Assembly (NCBI GenBank): GCA_022563215.1
Contig: JADFNT010000055.1
Span: forward strand, 1 to 8,559
Direction of reading: 5' to 3'
Source of the DNA: Pseudomonadota bacterium
GTDB lineage: Bacteria; Pseudomonadota; Alphaproteobacteria; Rhodospirillales; Casp-alpha2
DNA: 8,559 nucleotides
This document shows positions 1 through 6,976 of this stretch, in pieces (position 1 is the first letter of the stretch; the number at the start of each line of letters is the position of its first letter). The notes below the pieces were generated by a model that was not told the origin of the DNA, did not search any database, and saw nothing but the letters and a program-made list of their open reading frames with translations. Position numbers and translations under genes: made by a program.

Positions 1-420
1 CCCGGCCGCCAGGATCGGGCAGATCAACCAGGTCGACAGGATCTTGGCCAGCGCCGTCGAATCGGTGGCGGTGTCGGTGAACAGGTTCCAGCCGATGATG
101 GCGCCGACGATGGCCTGGGTGGTGGACACCGGCAGGCCGGCCTTGGTCATCAGGTAAACGGCCAAGGCGGCGGCGAACGCGGCCATGAAAGAGCCGGGAA
201 GGGCGTCGATGGCGCCCAGCTTGCCGAGCGTCTCGGTGGTGCCGGCGCCGGAAATCACCGCCCCCAGGATCACGAACACGGTGCAGATCACGGCCGCCGT
301 CGTAAACCGGATCATCCGCGTGCCGACGGCGGTGCCGAAAACGTTGGCGGCGTCGTTGGCGCCCAAAGCCCAGCCCAGGAACAGCCCGCTGGTCAGGAAA
401 AACAGGGCCGAGAGTTCCAT
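1..420 (-). CDS. pit: Pit-family low-affinity inorganic phosphate permease, N-terminal 140 residues (cut by window edge)
   Basis: Imports inorganic phosphate across the inner membrane (PF01384 family). I translated the minus strand from the ATG at 418-420; the frame stays open to base 1. Visible hallmarks are the N-terminal repeat motif GANDAANVFGTAVGTRM (about residues 20-36), then a long hydrophobic stretch, and PVSTTQAIVGAIIGWN (about 97-112), both typical of the duplicated Pit signature. Hydrophobic segments lie at about 4-20, 40-58, 77-91 and 131-140. The ribosome site is only a weak AGGCGG, six bases before the ATG. It starts 36 bases after the DUF47 stop, so the two are probably co-transcribed; DUF47-pit is a common bacterial pair. 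The family assignment is firm. Counter-ion and affinity cannot be read from this fragment. Confidence 0.93.
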   Translation of the reverse strand, partial: MELSALFFLTSGLFLGWALGANDAANVFGTAVGTRMIRFTTAAVICTVFVILGAVISGAGTTETLGKLGAIDALPGSFMAAFAAALAVYLMTKAGLPVSTTQAIVGAIIGWNLFTDTATDSTALAKILSTWLICPILAAG

Positions 421-456
421 TGTCCGCCGCCTATGACCGAATCACTTAAGGCCCGT

Positions 457-1119
457 TCAAACCGTGCGCTTGATGGCATAGATGGCGAGCCGGTCGGCCA
501 CGTCCTCGGCCCAATCGGGGATGTTGTCGATATGCTCGACGAAGTTCCGCAGTTGGGCTTTCCGGCTGAGGTCGAGCTCGGAGCTGAAAATCGCCTGTTT
601 CAGCTTCGTCGACACCTTGTCGGCCTCCTTCTCGTAGAACATGACCTTGTGGTTGTGATCGCCGACCGCCTCGATGTTGCGGAAAAACGCCCGCGACGCC
701 AGCACCAGGGCCTCCACAGATTGCACCGCCATGTCGGTCAGGGTCTCGTAATCGGCGTGGTATTCGCCGGGGATTTCCGGCTTTTCGATGAAAAACGCCC
801 ACAGCGCCCCCTCGAACAGGTTCAGCAAGTGGTCCAGGTTCTCGATCAGGCCCAAAACGTCGCCTCGGGATTCCGGGATCAGGGTCTGGGCGTAGAGCTT
901 GGTTTCGATGGCCCGCCTGAGATGGTCGGCGTCGCTTTCCATCTTGTTGACGTCCTGGAGCTTGTTCTCGAAATCCGTCGTGCAGCAATCGCGGAGGTAA
1001 ACCTTGACCGCGATCTTGAAATGGAGCGAGGACTGCGAAAGCTTGTCGAGGAATTCGTCGATCTCGTTCTCGAGCGCCCGCGTGCGCCTGAAAAGCGAAA
1101 TATTCTTCGTCAGTTCCAT
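457..1119 (-). CDS. DUF47 / PhoU-like phosphate transport accessory protein
   Basis: A 220-residue cytoplasmic, mostly helical protein of the DUF47 family (PF01865), distantly related to PhoU and normally encoded next to Pit permeases, where it is thought to modulate phosphate uptake. Visible signatures are the ESDAD motif at 61-65 and its second-half counterpart EKEAD at 163-167, which resemble the metal-binding E-x-x-x-D motifs of PhoU. Others are IPESRGDVLGLIENLDHLLN at 81-100 and HIDNIPDWAEDVADRL near the C-terminus. Length is normal for the family and the gene looks intact. The ATG at 1117-1119 is preceded by a strong AAGGAG at 1129-1134, nine bases upstream. It is the first gene of a two-gene unit with the Pit permease. 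Family assignment is strong; the exact regulatory role is inferred from context. Confidence 0.93.
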   Translation of the reverse strand: MELTKNISLFRRTRALENEIDEFLDKLSQSSLHFKIAVKVYLRDCCTTDFENKLQDVNKMESDADHLRRAIETKLYAQTLIPESRGDVLGLIENLDHLLNLFEGALWAFFIEKPEIPGEYHADYETLTDMAVQSVEALVLASRAFFRNIEAVGDHNHKVMFYEKEADKVSTKLKQAIFSSELDLSRKAQLRNFVEHIDNIPDWAEDVADRLAIYAIKRTV

Positions 1120-1222
1120 GGTCCCTGTCTCCTTAAAGCACCGCCAAATGCCGCCGCCCCCCGTGGACCGGGCGTTCCCCGGGCGTCACACGGACCGATT
1201 CTGGTAAAAATACCGTTGGGTA

Positions 1223-1257
1223 GGCGGCGGTTGAGTTGGCCGCCCCAAGCCGCCGCC
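1223..1257 (-). other. GC-rich inverted repeat in the DUF47-pit leader
   Basis: Arms at 1223-1232 (GGCGGCGGTT) and 1247-1257 (AAGCCGCCGCC) pair over ten base pairs with one bulged G, around a 14-base loop. It lies directly downstream, in the minus-strand sense, of the candidate -10 box at 1258-1263, so it would form at the 5' end of the phosphate operon transcript. No T-run follows it closely on either strand; the nearest on the minus strand is about ten bases further on, inside the small repeat GGTA-N4-TACC at 1203-1214. It could instead help stop read-through from the radA-SDR operon. Visible structure, function inferred. Confidence 0.4.
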
Positions 1258-1332
1258 AGTATAGGCCAAGATTGCGGAAGGAAAAGCCGTCAAACTGGTC
1301 AAAGGCGGCAAAATAGCCGTCAAATCATCAAA
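1258..1332 (-). promoter_or_regulatory. Probable promoter/operator region of the DUF47-pit operon
   Basis: On the minus strand a TATACT box occupies 1258-1263, a five-of-six match to the -10 consensus, about 140 bases before the DUF47 start. No good -35 sits at the right distance. Upstream is an iterated TTTGA(C) motif: on the plus strand GTCAAA at 1289-1294 and 1298-1303, GGCAAA at 1307-1312, GTCAAA at 1319-1324 and ATCAAA at 1327-1332. The spacings are 9, 9, 12 and 8 bases. A larger direct repeat, AGCCGTCAAA, is at 1285-1294 and 1315-1324. Such phased repeats suggest a regulator site, for example a degenerate Pho box, but the 9-base period differs from the classical 11-base period of PhoB sites. 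I saw no convincing hairpin-plus-T-run terminator in 1120-1378 for the upstream operon. Confidence 0.4.
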
Positions 1333-1378
1333 AAAGCGCCTTTTGGACGGTTTTTCCGGTTCCTGGCTTTTCGCCGTT

Positions 1379-2161
1379 TCAACCGGCGAAGATCAGCTCG
1401 GCGTTCTTCGAGCACGATTTTTCGGCCAGGTCGACGAAATGCCCGGTGATGCTTTGCGGCGTTTGGAGCGTGTCGGGGTCTTCGCCGGGGAAGGCCTCGG
1501 CCCGCATCGCGGTCCTGGTCGGGCCGGGGTTGAGCAGGTTGACGCGGACCGGGGTTTTCGCCACCTCGGCGGCGTAAATCAGCGCCGTCATCTCCAGGGC
1601 CGCCTTGGAAACGGCGTAAATTCCCCAATAAGGCCGGGCCTCGCGGGCGACGGTGGAGGTGACGAAGATGGCGCGCCCGGAATCGGACGCCCTGAGCAGC
1701 GGGTCCATGGATCGGATCAGGCGCCAGTTGGCGGTCACGTTGACGGCCAACACTTGGTCCCAGGTCTTCGGGTCCGTATGGCCCAGGGGGCCGAGGGTGC
1801 CGAGCAGCCCGGCGTTGCCGACCAGGACGTCGAGTCTTTGGAAGCGTTCGTGAATCGCCGCGCCGAGACTGTCGATGGCGTCGAAATCGGTCAGGTCCAG
1901 GGGCACCAGGGTCGCCGCCTGGCCGGTGATTTCCCGGATTTCGTCGTCGATTTCTTCCAATGCGCCAGTGGTCCGGGCCGTCAGCACCACGTGCGCCCCT
2001 TCCTCGGCGAAGCGCCTGGCGACGGCGGCGCCGATGCCCCGGGACGCGCCGGTGACAAGGGCGATGCGCCCGTCCAGCCGCTTTTTACCGGGCTTTTTGC
2101 GGGATTTTTTGCCGGTTTTACCCCCAATTTTTTTCCCGGTTTTTTTCCCCTGGGCGGGCAT
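1379..2161 (-). CDS. SDR-family NAD(P)-dependent oxidoreductase, YciK-like, with lysine-rich N-terminal tail
   Basis: A 260-residue classical short-chain dehydrogenase/reductase; the substrate is unknown. The Rossmann dinucleotide motif TGASRGIG is at 37-44, the NAG motif at 116-118, the structural Asn at N141, and the catalytic spacing Ser169-x12-Tyr182-x3-Lys186 is exact. NAGLLG, the WG-x-YAVSKAALE segment and RVNLLNPGPTRTAMRAEAFP resemble E. coli YciK as I recall it. Residues 5-28 are an unusual low-complexity tail of GKK-like units before the first beta strand, encoded by runs of A. The start chosen is the ATG at 2159-2161, two bases after the purF stop, with AAGG overlapping that stop (TAAGGATG). 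An in-frame ATG at 2254 lies deep inside purF and is less likely. Last gene of the radA-cvpA-purF unit, a position common in Alphaproteobacteria. Confidence 0.92.
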   Translation of the reverse strand: MPAQGKKTGKKIGGKTGKKSRKKPGKKRLDGRIALVTGASRGIGAAVARRFAEEGAHVVLTARTTGALEEIDDEIREITGQAATLVPLDLTDFDAIDSLGAAIHERFQRLDVLVGNAGLLGTLGPLGHTDPKTWDQVLAVNVTANWRLIRSMDPLLRASDSGRAIFVTSTVAREARPYWGIYAVSKAALEMTALIYAAEVAKTPVRVNLLNPGPTRTAMRAEAFPGEDPDTLQTPQSITGHFVDLAEKSCSKNAELIFAG

Positions 2162-2163
2162 CC

Positions 2164-3666
2164 TTATTCCCGTTCGTCCAGCAACGACAACTGATGCTGG
2201 GCCGGGTCCTTGTCGTGGTCGATCAGCGGGATCGGGTAATCGCCGCTGAAACACGCGTCGCAGTATTGCGGCGCCTCGGGGCGCCGTGATTCCTCGCCCA
2301 AGGCCCGGTACAGGCCGTCGATGGAAATGAACGCCAGGCTATCGACGTCGATATGCTTGGCCATCGCCTCGACGTCGAATTTCGCCGCCATAAGCTCGTC
2401 CTGGCTGGGGGTGTCGATGCCGTAGAAACACGAATGGGCGACCGGCGGGCTGGAAATCCGCATGTGCACCTCCTTGGCGCCGGCGTTGCGGACCATTTCG
2501 ACGATCTTCAGGCTGGTGGTGCCGCGGACGATGGAATCGTCGACCAGCACCACGCGCTTGTCCTTGAGCCCGGCGGCGTTGGCGTTGTGCTTCAGGCGCA
2601 CGCCCAGATGGCGGATCTGGTCGGTGGGCTCGATGAAGGTACGCCCGACATAATGGTTGCGGATGATGCCGAGCTCGAACGGCACCCCAGACTGCTGGGC
2701 GTAGCCGATGGCGGCGGGAACGCCGGAATCGGGAACCGGCACCACGAGGTCGGCGTCGACGTGGCTTTCGCGGGCCAGCTCGGCGCCGATGTTCTTGCGC
2801 ACGTCATAGACGCTGCGGCCTTCCATGACGCTGTCGGGACGGGCGAAGTAGATGTATTCGAAGATGCAGAACCGGTTCGGCGACTTGGAGAAGGGCTTGA
2901 TGCTGTGCAGGCCCTTGTCGTCGATGACGACGATCTCGCCGGGTTCCACGTCGCGGATGAATTCGGCGCCGATGATGTCCAGCGCGCAGGTCTCCGACGA
3001 CAGAATCCAGGCTTCGCCCAGCCTTCCCAGGACCAGCGGCCGCACGCCGTAGGAATCGCGCAGCCCGATCAGCTTTTTCTGGGTGATGCAGACCAGGGAA
3101 TAGGCGCCTTGGACCTGGCTCAAGGCGTCGGTCATGCGGTCGACGACGCGCCCGTATTCGCTGATGGCGATCAGGTGGATGAAGGCCTCGGTGTCGGAAG
3201 TGGATTGGAAGATGCAGCCCCGTTGCACCAGCCTTTGCCGGATCTCGTAGGCGTTGGTGAGGTTGCCGTTATGGGCAATGGCGAGGCCGCCGAACTTGAA
3301 GTCCGCGAACAGCGGCTGCACGTTCCTGAGCACCGTTTCGCCGGTCGTCGAATAGCGCACGTGGCCGATGGCGACGTGGCCGACGAGCCGTTCCATGACC
3401 TCGGGCGCGTTGAAGTTGTCGCCGACCAGGCCCAGCGCCCGGTGGCTGTGGAACTGTTCGCCGTCATAGGCGACGATGCCGGCCGCTTCCTGGCCCCGGT
3501 GTTGGAGCGCGTGCAGGCCGAGCGCCGTGTGGGTGGCGGCATCCGATAGGCCGTAGATTCCGAACAGGCCGCATTCCTCTTCCGGCCGGCGCAGGTCGCC
3601 GATGCCGGGGGGATGCGAAAGGGGCCTAGCGGGGCCGCCTTTCCTATCGGTCCTTGAGGATTTCAT
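2164..3666 (-). CDS. purF: Amidophosphoribosyltransferase (glutamine PRPP amidotransferase)
   Basis: Catalyses the committed step of de novo purine synthesis in the cytoplasm: PRPP plus glutamine gives 5-phosphoribosylamine. Length 500 residues, normal for the family. The N-terminal Ntn-hydrolase domain begins at Cys32 (EECGLFGIYG), exposed after removal of a leader, followed by HRGQEAAGI (56-64) and HNGNLTNAYE. The PRPP-binding loop VVLVDDSIVRGTTS is at 372-385 and RNHYVGRTFI at 336-345. Cys267, Cys413, Cys469 and Cys472 match the four [4Fe-4S] ligands of the Bacillus subtilis type, including the CDAC motif, so this is the iron-sulphur, propeptide-processed class. The ATG at 3664-3666 is the only ATG before Cys32; it gives a 31-residue leader, longer than the 11 residues of B. 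subtilis, and overlaps cvpA by 23 bases with a poor ribosome site. Translational coupling to cvpA is likely. Confidence 0.98.
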   Translation of the reverse strand: MKSSRTDRKGGPARPLSHPPGIGDLRRPEEECGLFGIYGLSDAATHTALGLHALQHRGQEAAGIVAYDGEQFHSHRALGLVGDNFNAPEVMERLVGHVAIGHVRYSTTGETVLRNVQPLFADFKFGGLAIAHNGNLTNAYEIRQRLVQRGCIFQSTSDTEAFIHLIAISEYGRVVDRMTDALSQVQGAYSLVCITQKKLIGLRDSYGVRPLVLGRLGEAWILSSETCALDIIGAEFIRDVEPGEIVVIDDKGLHSIKPFSKSPNRFCIFEYIYFARPDSVMEGRSVYDVRKNIGAELARESHVDADLVVPVPDSGVPAAIGYAQQSGVPFELGIIRNHYVGRTFIEPTDQIRHLGVRLKHNANAAGLKDKRVVLVDDSIVRGTTSLKIVEMVRNAGAKEVHMRISSPPVAHSCFYGIDTPSQDELMAAKFDVEAMAKHIDVDSLAFISIDGLYRALGEESRRPEAPQYCDACFSGDYPIPLIDHDKDPAQHQLSLLDERE

Positions 3667-4390
3667 TCAGCCGATCCATTTGTTGACGCGCCTTATCGCC
3701 GTACCCGGCGGCGTCGCCCTCGGGGGCGCCGTCCTTCTTGTCATCGGCGCCCTTCGGTTTCGGCGCCAACAACTCCAGCACCACCCGGCGAGTGCCGGAC
3801 TCTTTGTCGCCGGCGGCTTTCTTTTTTTCGCTCCCGTCTTTGGCCGCGTCTTCCCCTGCGCCTTCCTCGTCGCCGAACCCGGCGGCGGAGAAGTTCTCGG
3901 GGATCAGTGCTACCAACAACGCCGCTCCGGGCCCGATCAACTCCATGGACCGGGCTTCGCTGACCCATTGCGGCTGATCGTCCTGGGGATAAAACATCCC
4001 CAGCCCGATATAGGCAATACAAACAATCAAGGCGCCGCGCAAAAGCCCGAACAAGAAACCCAGCGACCGGTCAACGGCGTTAAGCGCGCTGTCCTTCACC
4101 TTTTTCGATATTCGTCGGGTCAACAGCGACAGGATGACCAGGGAAAGGACGAAAATGACGATCCCGGCGCCGAAATCGGCGACGATATCGATCGTCGTCA
4201 GTTGCCGGGCATAGGGGCGGAGGAAGGGGAACCCGTAGAAGGTGGCGAAAATGGCGCCGATCCAGCCGGCCACCGACAGCACCTCGTGCACCAGGCCGCG
4301 GACATAGGCCAACACGGCGGAAATCAGCACCAACACGGCGACCCCGATATCGAGCGCATTGACGATCGGCACGTCGGCGGGGTTATCCAT
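3644..4390 (-). CDS. cvpA: CvpA-family inner-membrane protein
   Basis: A 248-residue membrane protein of the CvpA/colicin V production family, commonly encoded next to purF; its molecular role is poorly defined. The N-terminal part has four hydrophobic segments at about 11-29, 36-55, 68-90 and 111-133, with the family-typical N-A-L-D start, a YVRGLVHEVLSVAGWIGA stretch and NAVDRSLGFLFGLLRGALIV. Residues 173-248 form a polar tail rich in Lys, Asp and Glu (low complexity at 174-198), ending in a conserved-looking YGDKARQQMDRLNEIL. The ATG at 4388-4390 gives the normal family N-terminus; upstream in-frame sequence lies within radA and looks non-coding. It overlaps the radA stop by eight bases (4383-4390) and purF by 23, so it sits inside a coupled operon. 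Confidence 0.95.
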   Translation of the reverse strand: MDNPADVPIVNALDIGVAVLVLISAVLAYVRGLVHEVLSVAGWIGAIFATFYGFPFLRPYARQLTTIDIVADFGAGIVIFVLSLVILSLLTRRISKKVKDSALNAVDRSLGFLFGLLRGALIVCIAYIGLGMFYPQDDQPQWVSEARSMELIGPGAALLVALIPENFSAAGFGDEEGAGEDAAKDGSEKKKAAGDKESGTRRVVLELLAPKPKGADDKKDGAPEGDAAGYGDKARQQMDRLNEILKDR

Positions 4391-5861
4391 GGCCGCGTCC
4401 CCGGGCGTTGGCGGCCGCCACCGCTCCGTCGTGTTGCCCGGCGCGTTGCCCAGGGCGTTTGCCGTCCGGTTTGGAGAACAACACGAGCAAATCTTCAAGG
4501 CGGGAGATTTCGGTGATCTCCATGGTCCCTTCCGGGGTTTTCTTGTTGGTTCCCCTGTTGTTTCCCTGGGCGCGCGATGGCGCCGGAATGATGGCGCGGC
4601 TGAAGCCCAACTTGGCGGCTTCCTTGAGCCGGGCATCGACCCGGGACACCGCCCTGACCTCGCCGGAAAGCCCGATTTCGCCGAAGACCACCGTTTCCGG
4701 CGGCACCGGGACGCCGCTGACCGACGATATCAGGGCCGCCGCCACCGCCAGGTCGGCCGCCGGCTCGCCGATCTTCAGGCCGCCGACGACGTTTAGGTAT
4801 ACGTCCAATCCAGCCAGCGCAAGGCCCGAGCGGGACTCCAGCACGGCCAGGATCATGGCCAGGCGGCCGGTGTCCCAGCCGACCACGGCGCGCCTCGGGG
4901 TGCCCAGGGCCGAGGGCGCGGTAAGGGATTGAATTTCAACAAGAACCGGCCGTGTTCCCTCGATGCCGGCGAACACGCTGGCGCCCGATACGTGGTCATC
5001 CCGGCCGGCCAGGAACAGCGCCGACGGATTGGCGACCTCGGCCAAGCCGGCGCCGGTCATCTCGAAGACGCCGATTTCGTCCGTCGGGCCATAGCGATTC
5101 TTGACCGCGCGCAGGATCCGGAACTGGTGGCTGCGGTCGCCCTCGAAATAAAGCACCGTGTCGACCATGTGCTCCAGCACCCGGGGGCCGGCGATCTGTC
5201 CGTCCTTGGTGACGTGGCCGACGAGGATCAGCGCGAAGCCCTGGCGTTTGGCCAGCCGGATCAGTTCCTGCGCCGAGGTGCGGACCTGGGCCACGGTGCC
5301 GGGCGCCGATTCCAGGCTGTCCACGAACATCGTCTGGATCGAATCGATGACCACCAGATCGGGTCCGCCGGGCCCTCCGGCATGGCCCAGCGATGCCGCG
5401 ATATCGCGCACCGAGGTGGCGGCGGCGAGCCCGACGTCGGCGTCGGCGAGGCCAAGCCGGTCGGCGCGCAGCCGCAACTGGTCGACCGCCTCCTCGCCGG
5501 AGATATAGACCGGGCTCAGGGTCTTCGACAGGGCGGCGGCGACTTGCAGCACCAGGGTCGATTTGCCGATCCCGGGGTCGCCGCCGACCAACAGCGTCGA
5601 TCCGGCGACCATGCCGCCGCCGGTCACGCGGTCGAATTCCTTGATCCCGGTGACCTGCCTGGGCGCCGGGGGCGTTTCGCCCTGCAGCCCCTGAAATTCG
5701 ATCTTGCGGCCCTTCTTGCGGCCCAGCCCCTTGGGCGCCGATTCGGGCGCGTTTTCCTCGACCAGCGTGTTCCACTGGCCGCAGCCCTCGCACCGGCCCG
5801 ACCACTTGGGCGCGGCGGCGCCGCATTCCTGACAGACGTAAGTGACCGCTTTGCGGGCCAA
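4383..5861 (-). CDS. radA: DNA repair protein RadA (branch-migrating RecA-like ATPase)
   Basis: Processes branched recombination intermediates in the cytoplasm. Length is 492 residues, slightly above the usual 450-460. The order is standard: C4 zinc finger C10-C13-C24-C27 (CQECG, CEGCG); Walker A GGDPGIGKST at 93-102; Walker B LVVIDSIQ at 169-176; the diagnostic KNRYG at 254-258; then a Lon-protease-like C-terminal domain (about 300-460) with GLDVYLNVVGGLKIGEPAADLA-type sequence. The start is a TTG at 5859-5861, chosen because it gives the canonical MA-K/R N-terminus two or three residues before the first beta strand. GAGGAG at 5868-5873 is six bases upstream. Residues 433-449 form a polar insert and 465-492 a Gly/Arg/Ala-rich extension, which partly overlaps cvpA. 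First gene of the operon radA-cvpA-purF-SDR. Confidence 0.97.
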   Translation of the reverse strand: MARKAVTYVCQECGAAAPKWSGRCEGCGQWNTLVEENAPESAPKGLGRKKGRKIEFQGLQGETPPAPRQVTGIKEFDRVTGGGMVAGSTLLVGGDPGIGKSTLVLQVAAALSKTLSPVYISGEEAVDQLRLRADRLGLADADVGLAAATSVRDIAASLGHAGGPGGPDLVVIDSIQTMFVDSLESAPGTVAQVRTSAQELIRLAKRQGFALILVGHVTKDGQIAGPRVLEHMVDTVLYFEGDRSHQFRILRAVKNRYGPTDEIGVFEMTGAGLAEVANPSALFLAGRDDHVSGASVFAGIEGTRPVLVEIQSLTAPSALGTPRRAVVGWDTGRLAMILAVLESRSGLALAGLDVYLNVVGGLKIGEPAADLAVAAALISSVSGVPVPPETVVFGEIGLSGEVRAVSRVDARLKEAAKLGFSRAIIPAPSRAQGNNRGTNKKTPEGTMEITEISRLEDLLVLFSKPDGKRPGQRAGQHDGAVAAANARGRGHG

Positions 5862-5888
5862 GGAGGGCTCCTCGGGAGCGAATAGTAT

Positions 5889-5910
5889 CGGACGGCACGC
5901 GGCCCGTCCG
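5889..5910 (-). promoter_or_regulatory. Inverted repeat in the radA leader
   Basis: Perfect seven-base arms CGGACGG (5889-5895) and CCGTCCG (5904-5910) enclose an eight-base loop, 28 bases before the radA TTG start and upstream of its ribosome site. The rest of the 139-base gap 5862-6000 holds two shorter palindromes: AGACA-agg-TGTCT at 5945-5957 and GCTTGAACAAGC at 5970-5981, the latter just after the LysR stop. None is followed by a T-run, so none is a convincing terminator. The 5889-5910 stem may be a leader hairpin or a protein site; the arms are visible, the role is inferred. Confidence 0.35.
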
Positions 5911-6000
5911 CAGACCTTCGTCGTTTACGGGATTCGCCGAGTTAAGACAAGGTGTCTGTGCCTCGGCTTGCTTGAACAAGCGGTAATCAATTCAGGAAAC

Positions 6001-6867
6001 CTAAAGGTTGGGCAAGAGTTCCTTCAACGCGTCCAATTTTACCGATTGGTAATCCGAGCGCCATGCCAACAGCGTCTTAATTCGAGCGAGGTTGTTCGGC
6101 AACGGGTAAAGTCGAAACTGCCCTTTCGTTGATACGGTATCCAGAACGCATTGGGGAACGACGGCGAAGCCCGTTCCGGCAGAGACGCAGGCGAGAATGG
6201 CAAGGTAGGAACCCATGGCCATGAACCCGCCCGGAACAATTCCGGATTCCAACAGCCATTCATCGAGGTAGCGGCGATAGGCACAGCCCGATTCAAACGC
6301 GACAACGGTCTTGCCGCTGATTTCACTCGTGTTTTCCAGGGGCGGGAAGGACTGCGGTACCACCAGAACCAGTTTTTCCTCGAACACCGGCTGCGTGCTG
6401 ATGGTCTCGAAGGACACGGGCTCGGCGACAAAGGCGATTTCGACGTCATAGTTCAACAAGCGGTCCATCAGCCTGCCGGCGGTGCCCATTTCCAATTCGA
6501 TCTCGACATCCGGATAAAGCTGATGGTAGCGCGAGAGGATTTCCGGCAGCCGGGCGGCCGCCGTACTTTCCATCGTGCCAATCCGAAAGACGCCTCTCGG
6601 CTTGCCCTCGTTGAGGGCTTCCGAGGCCTCCATCGACAATTGCAAGAGCCGATCGGCATAGGACAGCAACAGGTGGCCGTCCGGCGTTAACGTGAGGCCT
6701 CGGTTCTGGCGCAAAAAAAGATTTTTCTTGAGATACTGTTCCAACTGTTTGATGCGGGTGCTGATATTCGATTGCACGCGGTTCAATTTCATCGCCGCCT
6801 TGGTAACGCTTCCCTCGATCGCGACCGTTCGAAATATTTCAAGGGATCGTAGGTCCAGGCCGTGCAT
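6001..6867 (-). CDS. LysR-family transcriptional regulator, PtrR/YneJ-like
   Basis: A 288-residue LysR regulator. The N-terminal winged helix-turn-helix occupies about residues 4-62, with LRSLEIFRTVAIEGSVTKAA and the recognition-helix stretch RVQSNISTRIKQLEQ. The periplasmic-binding-like effector domain follows from about 88. Features shared, as I recall them, with E. coli PtrR/YneJ are GTMESTAAARLP, the Cys-Ala-Tyr-Arg-Arg segment and MGSYLAILACVSAGTGFAVVP. The ATG at 6865-6867 is chosen over an in-frame ATG nine codons upstream because AAGGAG at 6874-6879 lies six bases before it, and the protein then starts at the usual distance from the HTH. It is divergent from an MFS transporter gene 109 bases away, the classical LysR arrangement, so that transporter is the probable target. 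The effector is unknown; a polyamine or other amine is only a guess from the PtrR resemblance. Confidence 0.92.
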   Translation of the reverse strand: MHGLDLRSLEIFRTVAIEGSVTKAAMKLNRVQSNISTRIKQLEQYLKKNLFLRQNRGLTLTPDGHLLLSYADRLLQLSMEASEALNEGKPRGVFRIGTMESTAAARLPEILSRYHQLYPDVEIELEMGTAGRLMDRLLNYDVEIAFVAEPVSFETISTQPVFEEKLVLVVPQSFPPLENTSEISGKTVVAFESGCAYRRYLDEWLLESGIVPGGFMAMGSYLAILACVSAGTGFAVVPQCVLDTVSTKGQFRLYPLPNNLARIKTLLAWRSDYQSVKLDALKELLPNL

Positions 6868-6976
6868 TGGTATCTCCTTTAGAGAAACTAACATTCATCT
6901 TAATTCATTTTTTTTAATGTATGTCGAACGATAGGGTGTCGGCAAGTGTTTTGACAATAGTTATCCAGAGGTTGCC
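6868..6976. promoter_or_regulatory. Divergent LysR/MFS promoter region
   Basis: This 109-base gap must hold the promoters of both divergent genes and the probable LysR operator. It is AT-rich relative to its surroundings, with an eight-T run at about 6908-6915 and ATTCAT repeated with a ten-base period near 6893-6908. For lysR a weak minus-strand promoter TTGCCG-N17-ATACAT can be drawn. For the MFS gene, TTGACA at 6951-6956 is too close to the ATG at 6977 to act as a -35. AGAGG, about five bases before that ATG, is the ribosome site. I could not single out a convincing T-N11-A LysR site. Confidence 0.55.

Noticed and set aside
1320..1400. Rho-independent terminator after the SDR gene
   Set aside because: Short A and T runs are present, but the best pairings are three to six bases with bulges. 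No stable stem sits directly before a T-run on the minus strand.
433..1449. Long plus-strand open frame (338 codons) over the DUF47 gene
   Set aside because: It is antisense to a clear DUF47 protein and has no recognisable domain. GC-rich third-position bias leaves such frames open.
2353..3549. 398-codon plus-strand frame opposite purF
   Set aside because: purF is complete with all catalytic and cluster residues. The opposing frame is His/Asp/Val-rich shadow sequence.
4391..4636. 82-codon upstream extension of cvpA inside radA
   Set aside because: The extension is Pro/Arg-rich shadow sequence of radA. The ATG at 4388-4390 yields the normal CvpA N-terminus.
4929..5885. 318-codon plus-strand frame opposite radA
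   Set aside because: It is antisense to an intact radA, with no family features and a composition typical of a mirrored GC-rich gene.
6890..6925. ACATT...AATGT inverted repeat near the eight-T run as a terminator or operator
   Set aside because: The five-base arms are AT-only and about 20 bases apart, and they lie in a promoter region between divergent genes; this is likely chance in AT-rich sequence.
6951..6956. Perfect TTGACA as -35 of the MFS gene
   Set aside because: A properly spaced -10 would fall on the ATG at 6977, and no TATAAT-like box is there.
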